The notes under the pieces were generated by a model. The model ran no database searches. It saw only the letters and a list, made by a program, of their open reading frames with translations, and was not told the origin of the DNA. A program made the position numbers and the translations under genes. From Rhodobium gokarnense (GTDB lineage Bacteria > Pseudomonadota > Alphaproteobacteria > Rhizobiales > Rhodobiaceae), in the NCBI RefSeq assembly GCF_025961475.1, contig NZ_JAOQNS010000012.1, positions 62,001 through 126,000 on the forward strand: DNA of 64,000 nt, given 5' to 3'. Of this stretch, positions 43,841-53,901 are shown in pieces (the stretch's first letter is position 1; each line of letters opens with the position of its first letter).

Positions 43841-44854
43841 TTATTCGGTCGCGGCGGCGACGGCCTTGTCGAGCTGGTCGATCCAGCCGGCGTCGTCACC
43901 GAGTTCGCCGGCGAGCCATTCCTTGACGGCGGGCTGGGCGGCGTTGCGGAACTGGGCGAGTTCCTCGGCGGTCGGCGAATAGACCTGCATGCCCTCGGCC
44001 TGGACGGCGTTGACGCCGAGCGCGGTCGAGAACTGCTGGATGGAGCGGCCCATATTGCCGGCGACGATGGCGGCCTTCTGGACCACTTCCTGCTCCGCCG
44101 GGCTCAGCGACTGGAAGAACTCGTCGGAGATCAGCAGGAAGTCGGCGCCGTAGACGTGACCGTCGAGGGTCATGTACTTCTGCAGCTTGTGCAGACCGTT
44201 GTTGTAGATCACGCCGACCGGGTTCTCCTGGCCGTCGACGACGCCGGTGGTCAGCGCGTTGGGAAGCTCGGTCCAGGCGATCGGGGTCGGCTCGCCGCCG
44301 AGGCCCTTGACCATCTCGATGTAGAGCGGGATCGGCTGCACGCGGAACTTCAGGCCCTTCATGTCCGCCGGGGTGCGGATTTCGCGCACGCCGTTGGTGA
44401 AGTTGCGGAAGCCGGTCTCACCATAGGCGAGCGTCCTGAGGCCGGTCTTTTCCAGGCAATGCTCGGCGAGGGCAGCGCCGAAGTCGCCGTCGAGCACCTT
44501 CCAGGCGACGGGCGCGGAGGGGAAGGTGTAGGGAATGTCCAGCACGGAGGCGGCCGGGCAGACCTTGGACATGGCGCCGGAGACCATCACCACCTGGGTG
44601 ATGCCGTCCTGGGCCTGGGCGACCAGTTCGTCCTCGTTGCCGAGCGCGCCGGCCGGGAACAATTCGACCGTCAGGTCGGTCTCGCCCTCGACGATGTTCT
44701 TGAAGATCTCCGCCGCGGCGCCCTTCTTGGAATTCTGCCAGTCAGCGGGGTCGACATGTGCAAAGCGGATGGTCTGCGCGTTGGCGACCGCCATCCCCAG
44801 CCCCATCGCCAGGGCGGCGATGGCCGATAGTGTCGTGGTGGTGGTGAAACGCAT
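43841..44854 (-). CDS. dctP: TRAP transporter periplasmic receptor (DctP)
   Basis: A 337-residue receptor with a Sec signal ending VANAQ and the family core FRNFTNGVREIRTPADMKG, with an Arg that binds a carboxylate in LKFRVQPIP. AAAGGGAGGAAAG precedes the ATG. Together with the shikimate/quinate-type dehydrogenase upstream, the expected ligand is a hydroxylated carboxylic acid such as quinate or shikimate. Confidence 0.93.
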   Translation of the reverse strand: MRFTTTTTLSAIAALAMGLGMAVANAQTIRFAHVDPADWQNSKKGAAAEIFKNIVEGETDLTVELFPAGALGNEDELVAQAQDGITQVVMVSGAMSKVCPAASVLDIPYTFPSAPVAWKVLDGDFGAALAEHCLEKTGLRTLAYGETGFRNFTNGVREIRTPADMKGLKFRVQPIPLYIEMVKGLGGEPTPIAWTELPNALTTGVVDGQENPVGVIYNNGLHKLQKYMTLDGHVYGADFLLISDEFFQSLSPAEQEVVQKAAIVAGNMGRSIQQFSTALGVNAVQAEGMQVYSPTAEELAQFRNAAQPAVKEWLAGELGDDAGWIDQLDKAVAAATE

Positions 44855-44886
44855 GGTCTTTCCTCCCTTTTGCGTTCATTGCTGTT

Positions 44887-45780
44887 TCAGTCGTTGGCAG
44901 CGGCCATCAGCCGGGCCTTTCTGGCGAACGCCTCGCGCATCGCCCGCTGGTCCGGCTTCTGGCCCGTAAAGAGTTCGAAGGCGCGCACGGCCTGCCAGAG
45001 GGCCATGCCGCCACCGCCCATGACCCGGCAGCCGCGCGCCCGCGCGGTCGCCAGGAACTCCGTCTCGATGGGGAAATAGACGACGTCGACGACCCAGGCC
45101 TCGCCCCGGATCGCTTCGGCCGGCAGCGGCAGGCCCGGCATCTTCTGCATGCCGACGGGCGAGGCGTTGACGATGCCGTCGCAGCCCTCGGCCGCCGCGC
45201 CGGCATCCTCGACCACGACGATCTCGGCCGCCTTGCCGAGTTCTGCCATTTCGCGGGCGAGCAGCTCGGCCCTGGCGCGGTCGGGGTCGAAGAGGCGCAA
45301 CTCGCCGACGCCCTCGCTGAGAAGACCGAAGGCCACGGCGGAACCGGCGCCTCCGGCACCCAGTTGCAGGACACGTGTCCGCGGCACGTCGGGGAGTTCG
45401 TTGCGAAAGGCCTCGGTGAAGCCCCAGATGTCGGTATTGTGGCCGAAGCGGCGCCCATCCCGAAGGACGACCGTGTTGACGGCGCCGACGCCGCGGGCGT
45501 TTTCCGACAATTCGTCCAGGTACGGCAGCACCGCCTGTTTGCACGGGTAGGTGACGTTGAGGCCGTCGAAGCCCATCCAGTCGGCGAGCTTCAACAGCTC
45601 CGAAAGGGGGATATCCGGCCCGAGGTCGAGATCGAGACGGCGATAGACGAGCGAGAAACCCGCCGCCAGTGCGGCAGCCTCGTGCATGGCGGGCGTTCGC
45701 GATTCCGCGATCCCAGCGCCAATTAAACCGATGAGCACCGAGCCGCGCCCGGCACCCCGATCATCCGGCAACCGTAACAT
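44887..45780 (-). CDS. Shikimate/quinate dehydrogenase family (AroE-like)
   Basis: A 297-residue NAD(P) enzyme with the substrate Ser/Thr site SRTPAMH, catalytic Lys in NVTYPCKQ, Asp in NTDIWG, and a Rossmann glycine motif LGAGGAGSA. GGGAGG lies 5 bases before the ATG. It is the first gene of an operon with a TRAP importer and a dehydroshikimate dehydratase, so it probably oxidises imported quinate or shikimate rather than making chorismate. Confidence 0.88.
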   Translation of the reverse strand: MLRLPDDRGAGRGSVLIGLIGAGIAESRTPAMHEAAALAAGFSLVYRRLDLDLGPDIPLSELLKLADWMGFDGLNVTYPCKQAVLPYLDELSENARGVGAVNTVVLRDGRRFGHNTDIWGFTEAFRNELPDVPRTRVLQLGAGGAGSAVAFGLLSEGVGELRLFDPDRARAELLAREMAELGKAAEIVVVEDAGAAAEGCDGIVNASPVGMQKMPGLPLPAEAIRGEAWVVDVVYFPIETEFLATARARGCRVMGGGGMALWQAVRAFELFTGQKPDQRAMREAFARKARLMAAAND

Positions 45781-45804
45781 GTATCCTCCCTAGTACCGAC
45801 GACA

Positions 45805-45852
45805 TTGGACCGTACGGTTAAAAGAGTCAATTGCTTTGGACCGGCCGGTTCA
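45805..45852. promoter_or_regulatory. Pair of TetR-type operators in the divergent promoter
   Basis: Two palindromes, ACCGTACGGT (45809-45818) and ACCGGCCGGT (45840-45849), are each preceded by TTGG and followed by T. Their centres are 31 bases apart, close to three helical turns. They lie between the AroE-like gene and the TetR gene and are probably bound by that repressor. Confidence 0.75.
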
Positions 45853-45885
45853 TTACCCTGACGTCAAGCAAGGAATCCGAAATCA

Positions 45886-46560
45886 ATGAGCGACATAGAG
45901 GCGGCGGACGAGGCTCCGGAGACGGAACCGAAGAGGCGCTGGAAACAGGATCCGGAAGCGGTGCGGGCCAATATCCTGGCGGCCGCGGCCGAGGAATTCG
46001 CCGAGCACGGCCTGACCGGCGCGCGGGTCAGCGAGATCGCCGCGCGCACGCGCACCTCCAAGCGGATGATCTATTATTATTTCGAGGACAAGGAGACGCT
46101 CTACCGGCGGGTCCTGGAAGAGGCCTACCGCAAGGTCCGCGGCGAGGAATCCACCCTCGACCTGTCGTCGCTGGCGCCGCTCGATGCGCTGCGCAAGCTG
46201 GTGGAGTTCACCTTCGACCACCACCGCGCCAATGAGAGCTTCATCCGCCTGGTGATGATCGAGAACGTCCACAAGGGCCGGCACCTGGCGACGTCGGACC
46301 TGATCGCGCGGGTCAATGCCAGCGCCATCGAACGCATCCACGAGATCTGCGCGCGCGGCCAGGAGGACGGCAGCATCCGCGCGACCGTGACGCCGCTGGA
46401 GCTGCACTGGATGATCTCAGCGCTCTGCTTCTTCAACGTTTCGAACCGGCCGAGCTTCGGCATCAGTTTCGGCGAGCACCTGTTCGATCCGGAGAACGAG
46501 GAGCGCCTGCGCGACCTCACCATCGAGGCGGTGCTGTCCGCGGCGCGGCCGCCGCGGTAA
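45886..46560 (+). CDS. TetR-family repressor of the TRAP/quinate-type operon
   Basis: A 224-residue regulator with an N-terminal TetR helix-turn-helix (EFAEHGLTGARVSEIAARTR...SKRMIYYYFEDKETLY) and a C-terminal all-helical domain. It is divergent from the AroE-like gene across 105 bases that hold two matching operators. Confidence 0.92.
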   Translation: MSDIEAADEAPETEPKRRWKQDPEAVRANILAAAAEEFAEHGLTGARVSEIAARTRTSKRMIYYYFEDKETLYRRVLEEAYRKVRGEESTLDLSSLAPLDALRKLVEFTFDHHRANESFIRLVMIENVHKGRHLATSDLIARVNASAIERIHEICARGQEDGSIRATVTPLELHWMISALCFFNVSNRPSFGISFGEHLFDPENEERLRDLTIEAVLSAARPPR

Positions 46561-46608
46561 GGGCGCAGGACGCGTACCCGACATGCGGGCAGCGCGGAGC
46601 GAACGCGG

Positions 46609-47382
46609 TCAGTCGAACACCGATGCGATCTCGTCGACGCTGACGCCTTCCTTGATCTCGCGCAGGCGCGCATAGATCAGGGCGATGACGATGCCGCCGA
46701 AGCCCATGAAGAAAGCCGTGAGGAGGGCCAAGGCGCCCGCGCCGATGAACAGGCTGCTGGTGCCGATCATGGCAATGATAACGCCGCCGGCGAGGCTGAT
46801 GAGGACCAGGATGATGCCGACGAGGACCAAGGTCCCGAGGATCGGCCAGCGGTACCCCTTGGTCAGCTGCGCGCTGCGGCCGAGGCCGCGAAAGCCGATG
46901 CCCTCGATGACGACGGCCGGCGCCATGACCGAGAACACGGCGTAGACCCAAAGGCCCGGAATGATCAGGGCCAGTGCGGCAATCACTGCGAGAAAGCCCG
47001 CGGCCAGGCCGAGAATCGCGATCGGCAGGGCCGAGCCGAAGGCGCGCGAGATGTACTGGCCCATGCGCAGCGGCCGCTTGAGCTTGGCGTCATAGGCCAG
47101 TTGCACCAGCAGAGCGGTCGCGATCGCATAGACGACCTGGTCGATCAGTGTCTGAAAGAAACTGGCGGCCGCCGCGCCGGCATTGGACGTGTTGACCTCA
47201 GTCAGGCCGAGGGTGACGCTCCAGCCGACGAGCATCGCGGAGATGACGAGCCCGATCACCGTCGGGATAAGGGCCATGACGATCACGGCGGGAAATTTCC
47301 GGAAAAAGATCGAAAAACTGTCGCCGATGATCGTGCCGACGCCAAGCGACGGCGCGGGCCGGTCCATGGACATATCCGTCAT
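46609..47382 (-). CDS. Multi-span membrane protein of unknown function
   Basis: A 257-residue protein with about six hydrophobic segments and a cytoplasmic N terminus (MTDMSMDRPAPSLGVGTI). The pattern (IIGDSFSIFFRKFPAVIVMA, YISRAFGSALPIAILGL, AQLTKGYRWPILGT) resembles the membrane domain found with some glycerophosphodiesterases and YciC-like proteins. It lies downstream of the MoxR/DUF58 operon on the same strand, after a 165-base gap. No catalytic motif was seen. Confidence 0.7.
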   Translation of the reverse strand: MTDMSMDRPAPSLGVGTIIGDSFSIFFRKFPAVIVMALIPTVIGLVISAMLVGWSVTLGLTEVNTSNAGAAAASFFQTLIDQVVYAIATALLVQLAYDAKLKRPLRMGQYISRAFGSALPIAILGLAAGFLAVIAALALIIPGLWVYAVFSVMAPAVVIEGIGFRGLGRSAQLTKGYRWPILGTLVLVGIILVLISLAGGVIIAMIGTSSLFIGAGALALLTAFFMGFGGIVIALIYARLREIKEGVSVDEIASVFD

Positions 47383-47547
47383 GACAAATCCTTTTCTCGA
47401 AAACGCCTTATCTGTTCAATCGGGCGCCCCGTCCCGGCCGCGAGGATGCGACCGCTCGCTCCAACCCATGAAAAGCCGGCCTGCCTTGCGCGCGCAACCC
47501 TTTTTGCCGAGGCGGCCTGTCTCAGTCAGCCGGCTGTGGCAAAAGCC

Positions 47548-48465
47548 TCACTCGTCCTCGCTCGATGCGGCGAAATGCTTGTCCTTGCGCCGGTCGCCGA
47601 AGAGCTGGCGCTGCTCCAGATGCTCGCGCTGCGCGTTGTAGAACGCGCGCAGGAACTCCCGGTGATCGGACGGCGGGATCGGGTCGGCATGGCCGATCTT
47701 GTGCTGGATCCTGTCGACGATCGCGGCCAGCGTCGCGCGGTGATTGGTGTATTCGGAGAGCGCCACGGATCGTTCTTCCACCCTCAGAAACTTCTCAAGG
47801 GTCTGCAGCTCGAACGCCCCATAGTGGTCCAGCTGGTGCGGCAGGAAGGTGAACCTGTCGCCGGTTGCCGCACCGCGTGGGGCCTCCGCCGCAAGGTCCT
47901 TCAGGAGGATCGGCACCGGCAGGTGGATCACATGTGTGCCCGCGATCATGTCGCCGAGCCGCATGCGGTACCGGTTGAGGAGCGGGACGAGCAATGTGAT
48001 GACGATCCACGCCAGGCCGAGCAGCATGAGGACGGGCTCGTCGGCGTCCAGCGCCAGGAGCAGGGTCGCGGGCAGCAAGACCTCCGCCTCCTTCATCAGG
48101 TTGCGCGCGACCACCGCGTGGGTCGTCAGCGGGCCGCCGTCATGGGCGACCACCTTGATCTTCATCAGCCGCTTGCCGAGCGTCTGGCCGTTCCAGACCA
48201 GTTCAGAGACCACGTAATAGGGCACACGGATCAGGAAGAAGAGCATGACGCCGATGGCAAGCGTGCTCGTCGGATCGGTGGCGCCAAGGGCAATCAGCAA
48301 CAGGAAGATGGCGAGCGCTCCGACGAAGGTGATCAGCACATCGGCGATCTGGGCGGCCAGGCGGACGCCGACGCCGGCCACCTTCAGCTTCAGCGGCACG
48401 CCTTCCGGCGGCATGATCTCGTCGACCGGCGGCCTTTTCTCAGATGGGCGGGACCGGCGGATCAT
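47548..48465 (-). CDS. RDD-family membrane protein with long C-terminal extension
   Basis: A 305-residue protein. The RDD domain (about residues 25-190) has RLAAQIADVLITF, the GQTLGKRLMKIKV loop and RLGDMIAGTHVI. An extra soluble tail of roughly 100 residues with many charged positions follows (YGAFELQTLEKFLRVEER...RDRRKDK type). The start overlaps the SpoIIM-like gene stop by ATGA. RDD proteins accompany MoxR/DUF58 operons and may transport ions or solutes. Confidence 0.85.
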   Translation of the reverse strand: MIRRSRPSEKRPPVDEIMPPEGVPLKLKVAGVGVRLAAQIADVLITFVGALAIFLLLIALGATDPTSTLAIGVMLFFLIRVPYYVVSELVWNGQTLGKRLMKIKVVAHDGGPLTTHAVVARNLMKEAEVLLPATLLLALDADEPVLMLLGLAWIVITLLVPLLNRYRMRLGDMIAGTHVIHLPVPILLKDLAAEAPRGAATGDRFTFLPHQLDHYGAFELQTLEKFLRVEERSVALSEYTNHRATLAAIVDRIQHKIGHADPIPPSDHREFLRAFYNAQREHLEQRQLFGDRRKDKHFAASSEDE

Positions 48466-49460
48466 CGCGGCGACCTTCCCGCCAGAACGACCCAGGCCAG
48501 CCAGAGAAGGCCGACGCCCCAGCCGAGCGCGAACCGCGTTTCCGGCTGCTGGATGAGCTGCCGGGCAAAGCCCTCCAGAACGGCGGCGACCAGCAGCATT
48601 GCGGCCGCGACGATCGCAAGCTTGGCGGCATCGCGGCCGGCATGGCGAAGCGCGTCCCGGCGCGTCCGGTCGCCCGGAAAGAGAACCGCCCAGCCGAGCT
48701 GCAATCCCCCGGCGCAGGCAACGCAGATCGCCGACAGCTCCGTCACCCCGTGGACCGAAAGCCAGGCGGCCAGATCGACCCCGAGGCCGCGGTCGACATA
48801 CAAGGCAAAGAACGCCCCGAGGGACAGGCCATTCTGGACGGTGAGCAGGATGGCCGGAACGCACAGGAAGACGCCGAGGCCGAAGACCAGAAACGCAACC
48901 TGCGTGTTGTGCGAAAAAAGGAAGGTCGCAAAGGCGCCGAGCGCCGACTTGTCGGGGGCCTCATCATAGAGCGCCCGGCGCAGGAACTCCGTGGTGGCCT
49001 CCGGCCCGCGACCCCCTGCAAGGCCGGACGGCATGAAGACGTGGTACCAGCCGGTGCTCTCCTGGTAGAGCAGGTAGCCGACGAAGACGCCGAGGCCGAG
49101 ACACAGATAGGCGGCGAGGATGAACGGCCACGAGCGGCGCATGGCCCGGGGCGCGCTCTGCGCGAAGAACCGCCGCAAGACGCCGCCGACACGCTCCTGC
49201 GGCGCGTAGACGCTGAGATAGGCCCGCGCCGTCAGCGCCTCCAGATACTCCAGCAGCGCCTTGTCAAGGGAGACCTCCCGGGCGATGGCAAGCGCGGTCG
49301 TCGCCTGCCGGTAGAGCGCGGAGAGGTCGCGGGCCGCGGCAAAGCTCATATGCTGGATGCCGTGCGTCTCGGCCTCGGTGACCAGCCGCTCCAGCCGCTT
49401 CCAGTCGGCTTCCCGCTCCTTGCGGAACCGGGCCGAACGCATGAGCTGGCCCTGGTCCAT
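48462..49460 (-). CDS. SpoIIM/DUF95-family membrane protein
   Basis: A 332-residue protein with a soluble helical N part ([17 protein letters not shown]...) and about five or six membrane spans in the C part (FATFLFSHNTQVAFLVFGLG, LSVHGVTELSAI). It starts in an ATGA overlap with DUF58. It belongs to the stage-II-sporulation-M-like family, which in non-sporulating bacteria is a fixed member of MoxR/DUF58 operons and has no settled role. Confidence 0.85.
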   Translation of the reverse strand: MDQGQLMRSARFRKEREADWKRLERLVTEAETHGIQHMSFAAARDLSALYRQATTALAIAREVSLDKALLEYLEALTARAYLSVYAPQERVGGVLRRFFAQSAPRAMRRSWPFILAAYLCLGLGVFVGYLLYQESTGWYHVFMPSGLAGGRGPEATTEFLRRALYDEAPDKSALGAFATFLFSHNTQVAFLVFGLGVFLCVPAILLTVQNGLSLGAFFALYVDRGLGVDLAAWLSVHGVTELSAICVACAGGLQLGWAVLFPGDRTRRDALRHAGRDAAKLAIVAAAMLLVAAVLEGFARQLIQQPETRFALGWGVGLLWLAWVVLAGRSPR

Positions 49461-50734
49461 CAGATCACCTCGCGCGCCTTGATATCGAGATAGGCCGAGA
49501 TCAGCCGGGCCGTCACCTGGTCCGGCCTGGCATCGACGACCGTGACGCCGAGCCGGGCGAGCCGTTCGTGCACCAGGCGGCGTTCGGCGATCGACTGGCT
49601 GGCGGCAACGAGGGTCGCGACGCCGTTGAGGGTCTCCGGCGCCGTCTCGACCAGCCCTTCGGTCTCGGGATCGCGCAGGGTCACGAAGATCAGCACGTGG
49701 CGCCGTGCCAGGATGCCGATGTTCTCGATCAGCAGTTCGGCCGAGGTGGTGTCGACGAAATCGGTGAAGATAACGATCAGGCTGCGCTTCGGCGTGCGCG
49801 CGTTGAGCTCGCTGAGGGCCAGCATGTGGTTGGTTTCGCGGCCGACATAGGTGAAATCCGCCATCAGGCTGCGCAGCCGCGCAAAGGCCGCGCGGCCGGC
49901 CTGCGGGGCGACGAAGACCCGGGGCTGGATGTCGTAGGCGTAGCAGGCGACGAGGTCGCCGCCGATGATCGCCGCCCATGCGGTGGCAAGGGCGGCGGTG
50001 ACGGCATGGTCGATCTTGGCAATGCCCATCACCTCCTCGCGCATCAGATAGCCGGTGTCGAGCGCGACAATGACCTGGTGGTTGCGTTCCGCCCTCAGCT
50101 CCTTGGCGACGAGCGAGCGGCGGCGGGCGGAGCGCTTCCAGTCGATGGTCTTGACGTCCATGCCTTGCACGAAGTCCCGGAGCTGGTGGAATTCGGACCC
50201 CTCGCCGATGATCCGGTTTTCCTTGACGCCGAACAGCGTGCTGGCAACGGTGGTGGTGATCTGGCCCGACTGGACGAGACGGATGTTCGGCACCACCCGG
50301 ACGCTGGCGCCGACGGCGATGCGCGGGACGAATTCAAAGAGCTTCAGGCGCGATTGCCAGGACAGCCACAAATACTCGAACGACCAGTTGCCGCGCCGGA
50401 CCGCCCGGCAGGGCACGCGTGCCCTAGCCGTCCGGTCGTCGCTGACCTCGAACGCAAACTCGCCGGGGCCGCTGACGCCGACCGGCCACTCGAGCCGGCC
50501 GCGCAGGGCGTCCGGCGCGTTCGCGACCGCAAGCTTCAGGTCGGCCGTCTCGCCGACGAAGATCTCCGGGACGAGCTCGAACGCGACCTCCTTGCGCCGC
50601 GACGGCGACAGCAGGAGGTCGGCGGCACCGGCGAACGCCAGCAGCGCCCAGGGCAACAGCGCCGCCTCGCGCAGTACGCCGCCGAGGACCGACGCCACGA
50701 CCGACAGGACCAGCGCCAGGGTTCCGGCCAACAA
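49460..50734 (-). CDS. DUF58 protein with von Willebrand-like domain
   Basis: A 424-residue protein with two N-terminal membrane segments (about residues 2-40) and the DUF58 core ...[21 protein letters not shown], followed by a vWA-like metal-site region ([11 protein letters not shown]). It is a known partner of MoxR ATPases. It follows the MoxR gene by 20 bases and couples to the SpoIIM-like gene by overlap. Confidence 0.9.
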   Translation of the reverse strand: MLAGTLALVLSVVASVLGGVLREAALLPWALLAFAGAADLLLSPSRRKEVAFELVPEIFVGETADLKLAVANAPDALRGRLEWPVGVSGPGEFAFEVSDDRTARARVPCRAVRRGNWSFEYLWLSWQSRLKLFEFVPRIAVGASVRVVPNIRLVQSGQITTTVASTLFGVKENRIIGEGSEFHQLRDFVQGMDVKTIDWKRSARRRSLVAKELRAERNHQVIVALDTGYLMREEVMGIAKIDHAVTAALATAWAAIIGGDLVACYAYDIQPRVFVAPQAGRAAFARLRSLMADFTYVGRETNHMLALSELNARTPKRSLIVIFTDFVDTTSAELLIENIGILARRHVLIFVTLRDPETEGLVETAPETLNGVATLVAASQSIAERRLVHERLARLGVTVVDARPDQVTARLISAYLDIKAREVI

Positions 50735-50754
50735 CAGTCTGGGGGCGGGACGGA

Positions 50755-51700
<946 letters not shown>

Positions 51701-51711
<11 letters not shown>

Positions 51712-53017
51712 GCGTTATCTGCTCCAATATCCGTTCCAGTCTGTCGACATGTTGCATGGCTTCGTTGGCGCCGACCCGCTGGGGCAGCGCGTCGATGGCG
51801 GAGAGCGCGGCGGCCAGCGGCTCGGCATAAGCCGGATGGCGGCGGCGCAGATATTTCAGGAACGCATCGCTTCCCGCAATGCGATGCCCCTCGGCGGGAC
51901 CGACCATGGCGGCGGCCGTCGCCGCGAGCCGGGCCCTTGCGTAGTCCTTGACCATGGCGCCGTCCTGGTCGGCAAGGCGCATCAGGCGTGCCCGGGCGGC
52001 GATCGCCACGGTCTTGCTCGCCCCGAGGCCGCCGCCGCCGGCCCTGACCGGGCCGTAGCGCCGGGCGCCGCGCCACAGGAACAGGGCGAATGTAAGCGCC
52101 GCGCCGAGCCAGAGAAGCGTGAAGGGCGGCGAGAAGAAGCGCTTGAGGTCGGCCCAGCTCCGCTCGCGCCTTGCGGCATCGCGGGGGGCGTGCAGCCAGT
52201 TGCTGAGGCTGTAGTCGATGACGATGTTGCGATCGCCCGCAAGCTGCCGGAAGAGGTTCCTGGCGATGAACGCGTTGTCGCCGAGGCGCAGGCCGTGATT
52301 GTTGAGAAGGTCGGGATCGGAGAGGATCAGGACGCGCCGCTTGCCGTCCCTCGCCGCCAGCGGACAGTCGGCGAGGAGCATGGCGCCGGGCCGGCCGATC
52401 ATCGGCTTGCAGCCGGGAGCGTCGAACAGCTGGGCCGCGTAGACCTCCGCCGTCAGCGCCCTGCCCGCCTCCGTGCCGTAGCGGAAGCCGGTGAAGGCGC
52501 GGTTCGAATAGGTGATCCGGGCCGTGCGGGCGCCGATCAACTGCCGCAGCATGGCCTCCAGGCGGGACGGCTCGACACGCAGCAGGGGGTGGCCGAGCCG
52601 CTCCAGGCGCATGGCGCTGCGCCATTTCGGCAGGGCAATCAGGGCATCGACCCGGCGCGCCTTGTCGCGGATGACAGTGTAGGTCAGGTCGTTCTCGTCC
52701 TGCTGGAGGAGCAGTTGCTCGCTCGTCTCCGGCGTCGGGCGCGCCTTGTCCGGCCGGGTGTCGTAGATCGGCAGCACCAGGAGGCCGATGGTGCTCTGGT
52801 CGATCTGCCAGCCGCCGGAGAACCCTTGCGCGCTGAGGCCGTCGGAGGAGAGCCACGCCTGCAGGCCGTCGAACCCGGTCGTTGAGCTGCGCAGCGCCTG
52901 TTGCCGCAGCGTGAGCCCGTAGCCGACGATGCCGACGACGAGGACGACGAAGACCGCGATCAGGACCGTCTCGGCGCGCGGCCCCCGGGGCCGGCCGGTG
53001 ATGGTTGTCGCGCTCAT
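51701..53017 (-). CDS. DUF4350-domain membrane protein
   Basis: A 438-residue protein with one N-terminal membrane segment (about residues 18-36), a soluble periplasmic domain ([40 protein letters not shown]) and a second span at about 280-300 ([18 protein letters not shown]) before a cytoplasmic helical tail. This is the usual shape of DUF4350 proteins in MoxR operons. No enzymatic motif is known. Confidence 0.85.
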
Positions 53018-53727
53018 GGGCCGGTCGCCCCGAACAGCGGCCTGATGTCTTCGACAAGCGCGTCGAACTCGCCCTCGCTGACGTCGCGACCGCCGAAATG
53101 CACCCGCTCGCTGGCAAAGACCAGCGCGCGGAGCGCGTCCAGATGGGCCTGGCCGGCGGGAATGTGGCTGAGGGCATCCCGGGCAGTCCAGCTTCGCTGC
53201 GGCAGGACGCCGTGGGCGCCGAGCACCCGCAGAAGGGCCGACTGCGCCAGCAGCATGACGGCGCGGCGCCTGTCGGCGATCCGCAGCAATGCCTCAAGCG
53301 TGCCCGGCACGGGCTCCGCCTCGCTCTCCTCGCCGCCGCGCGCCCGGCGGCGGGATCGCCCGGGATTCGCCGCCTCCTGGCGCAGTGAGACGGAGATGCC
53401 GCCGCCATAGCGGGCCAGCAGATAGCCGAGGGCCGCGAGGATGGACGCCGTGACCACGACGACGATGATCCGCGGAGCGCTCCAGTCCCCGGCCGTCCAC
53501 TCCTTCGACGGGGGCTCCGGCTGCTGGCTCGTTTCCAGCGGCGGACGCGGGCCGAACGGATCGTAGTAGACGGCGTCGGTATCGATGCCCCGCAGCCGCA
53601 GGGACTTCAGGTAGGCGGACCCGGACTCGGTGATCTCCCGGCTCGGCTGCACGACCTCCTGCGCAACCACGGCGGATGCATGAAGGACAACCGCGACAAA
53701 GAGGATGAGCGCAACGCGCGGTCGCAT
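53014..53727 (-). CDS. DUF4129-like membrane protein
   Basis: A 237-residue protein, first gene of the MoxR operon. It has a signal peptide (MRPRVALILFVAVVLHASAVVAQ), a short extracytoplasmic part, one span (IIVVVVTASILAALGYLLA) and a cytoplasmic helical domain ending FGGRDVSEGEFDALVEDIRP. The start at 53727 has GGAG 8 bases upstream; longer in-frame starts lack a site. It overlaps the next gene by ATGA. Confidence 0.82.
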   Translation of the reverse strand: MRPRVALILFVAVVLHASAVVAQEVVQPSREITESGSAYLKSLRLRGIDTDAVYYDPFGPRPPLETSQQPEPPSKEWTAGDWSAPRIIVVVVTASILAALGYLLARYGGGISVSLRQEAANPGRSRRRARGGEESEAEPVPGTLEALLRIADRRRAVMLLAQSALLRVLGAHGVLPQRSWTARDALSHIPAGQAHLDALRALVFASERVHFGGRDVSEGEFDALVEDIRPLFGATGP

Positions 53728-53901
53728 CCCGAACTCCGATTGCTGAGACACTGGTCGGCCGCGATCCCGTTCGGACAGGTCCTCAAGCGTTGCCCGGACA
53801 TGCGCGGTGGTCAATGCGGCGTTATAGAACGCACCGCCGATCCGGAACAAGGCACGGGGCAAGAGCGGGCCGCGGCAGGTGCGCGGCCCGGCGTCATTTG
53901 C

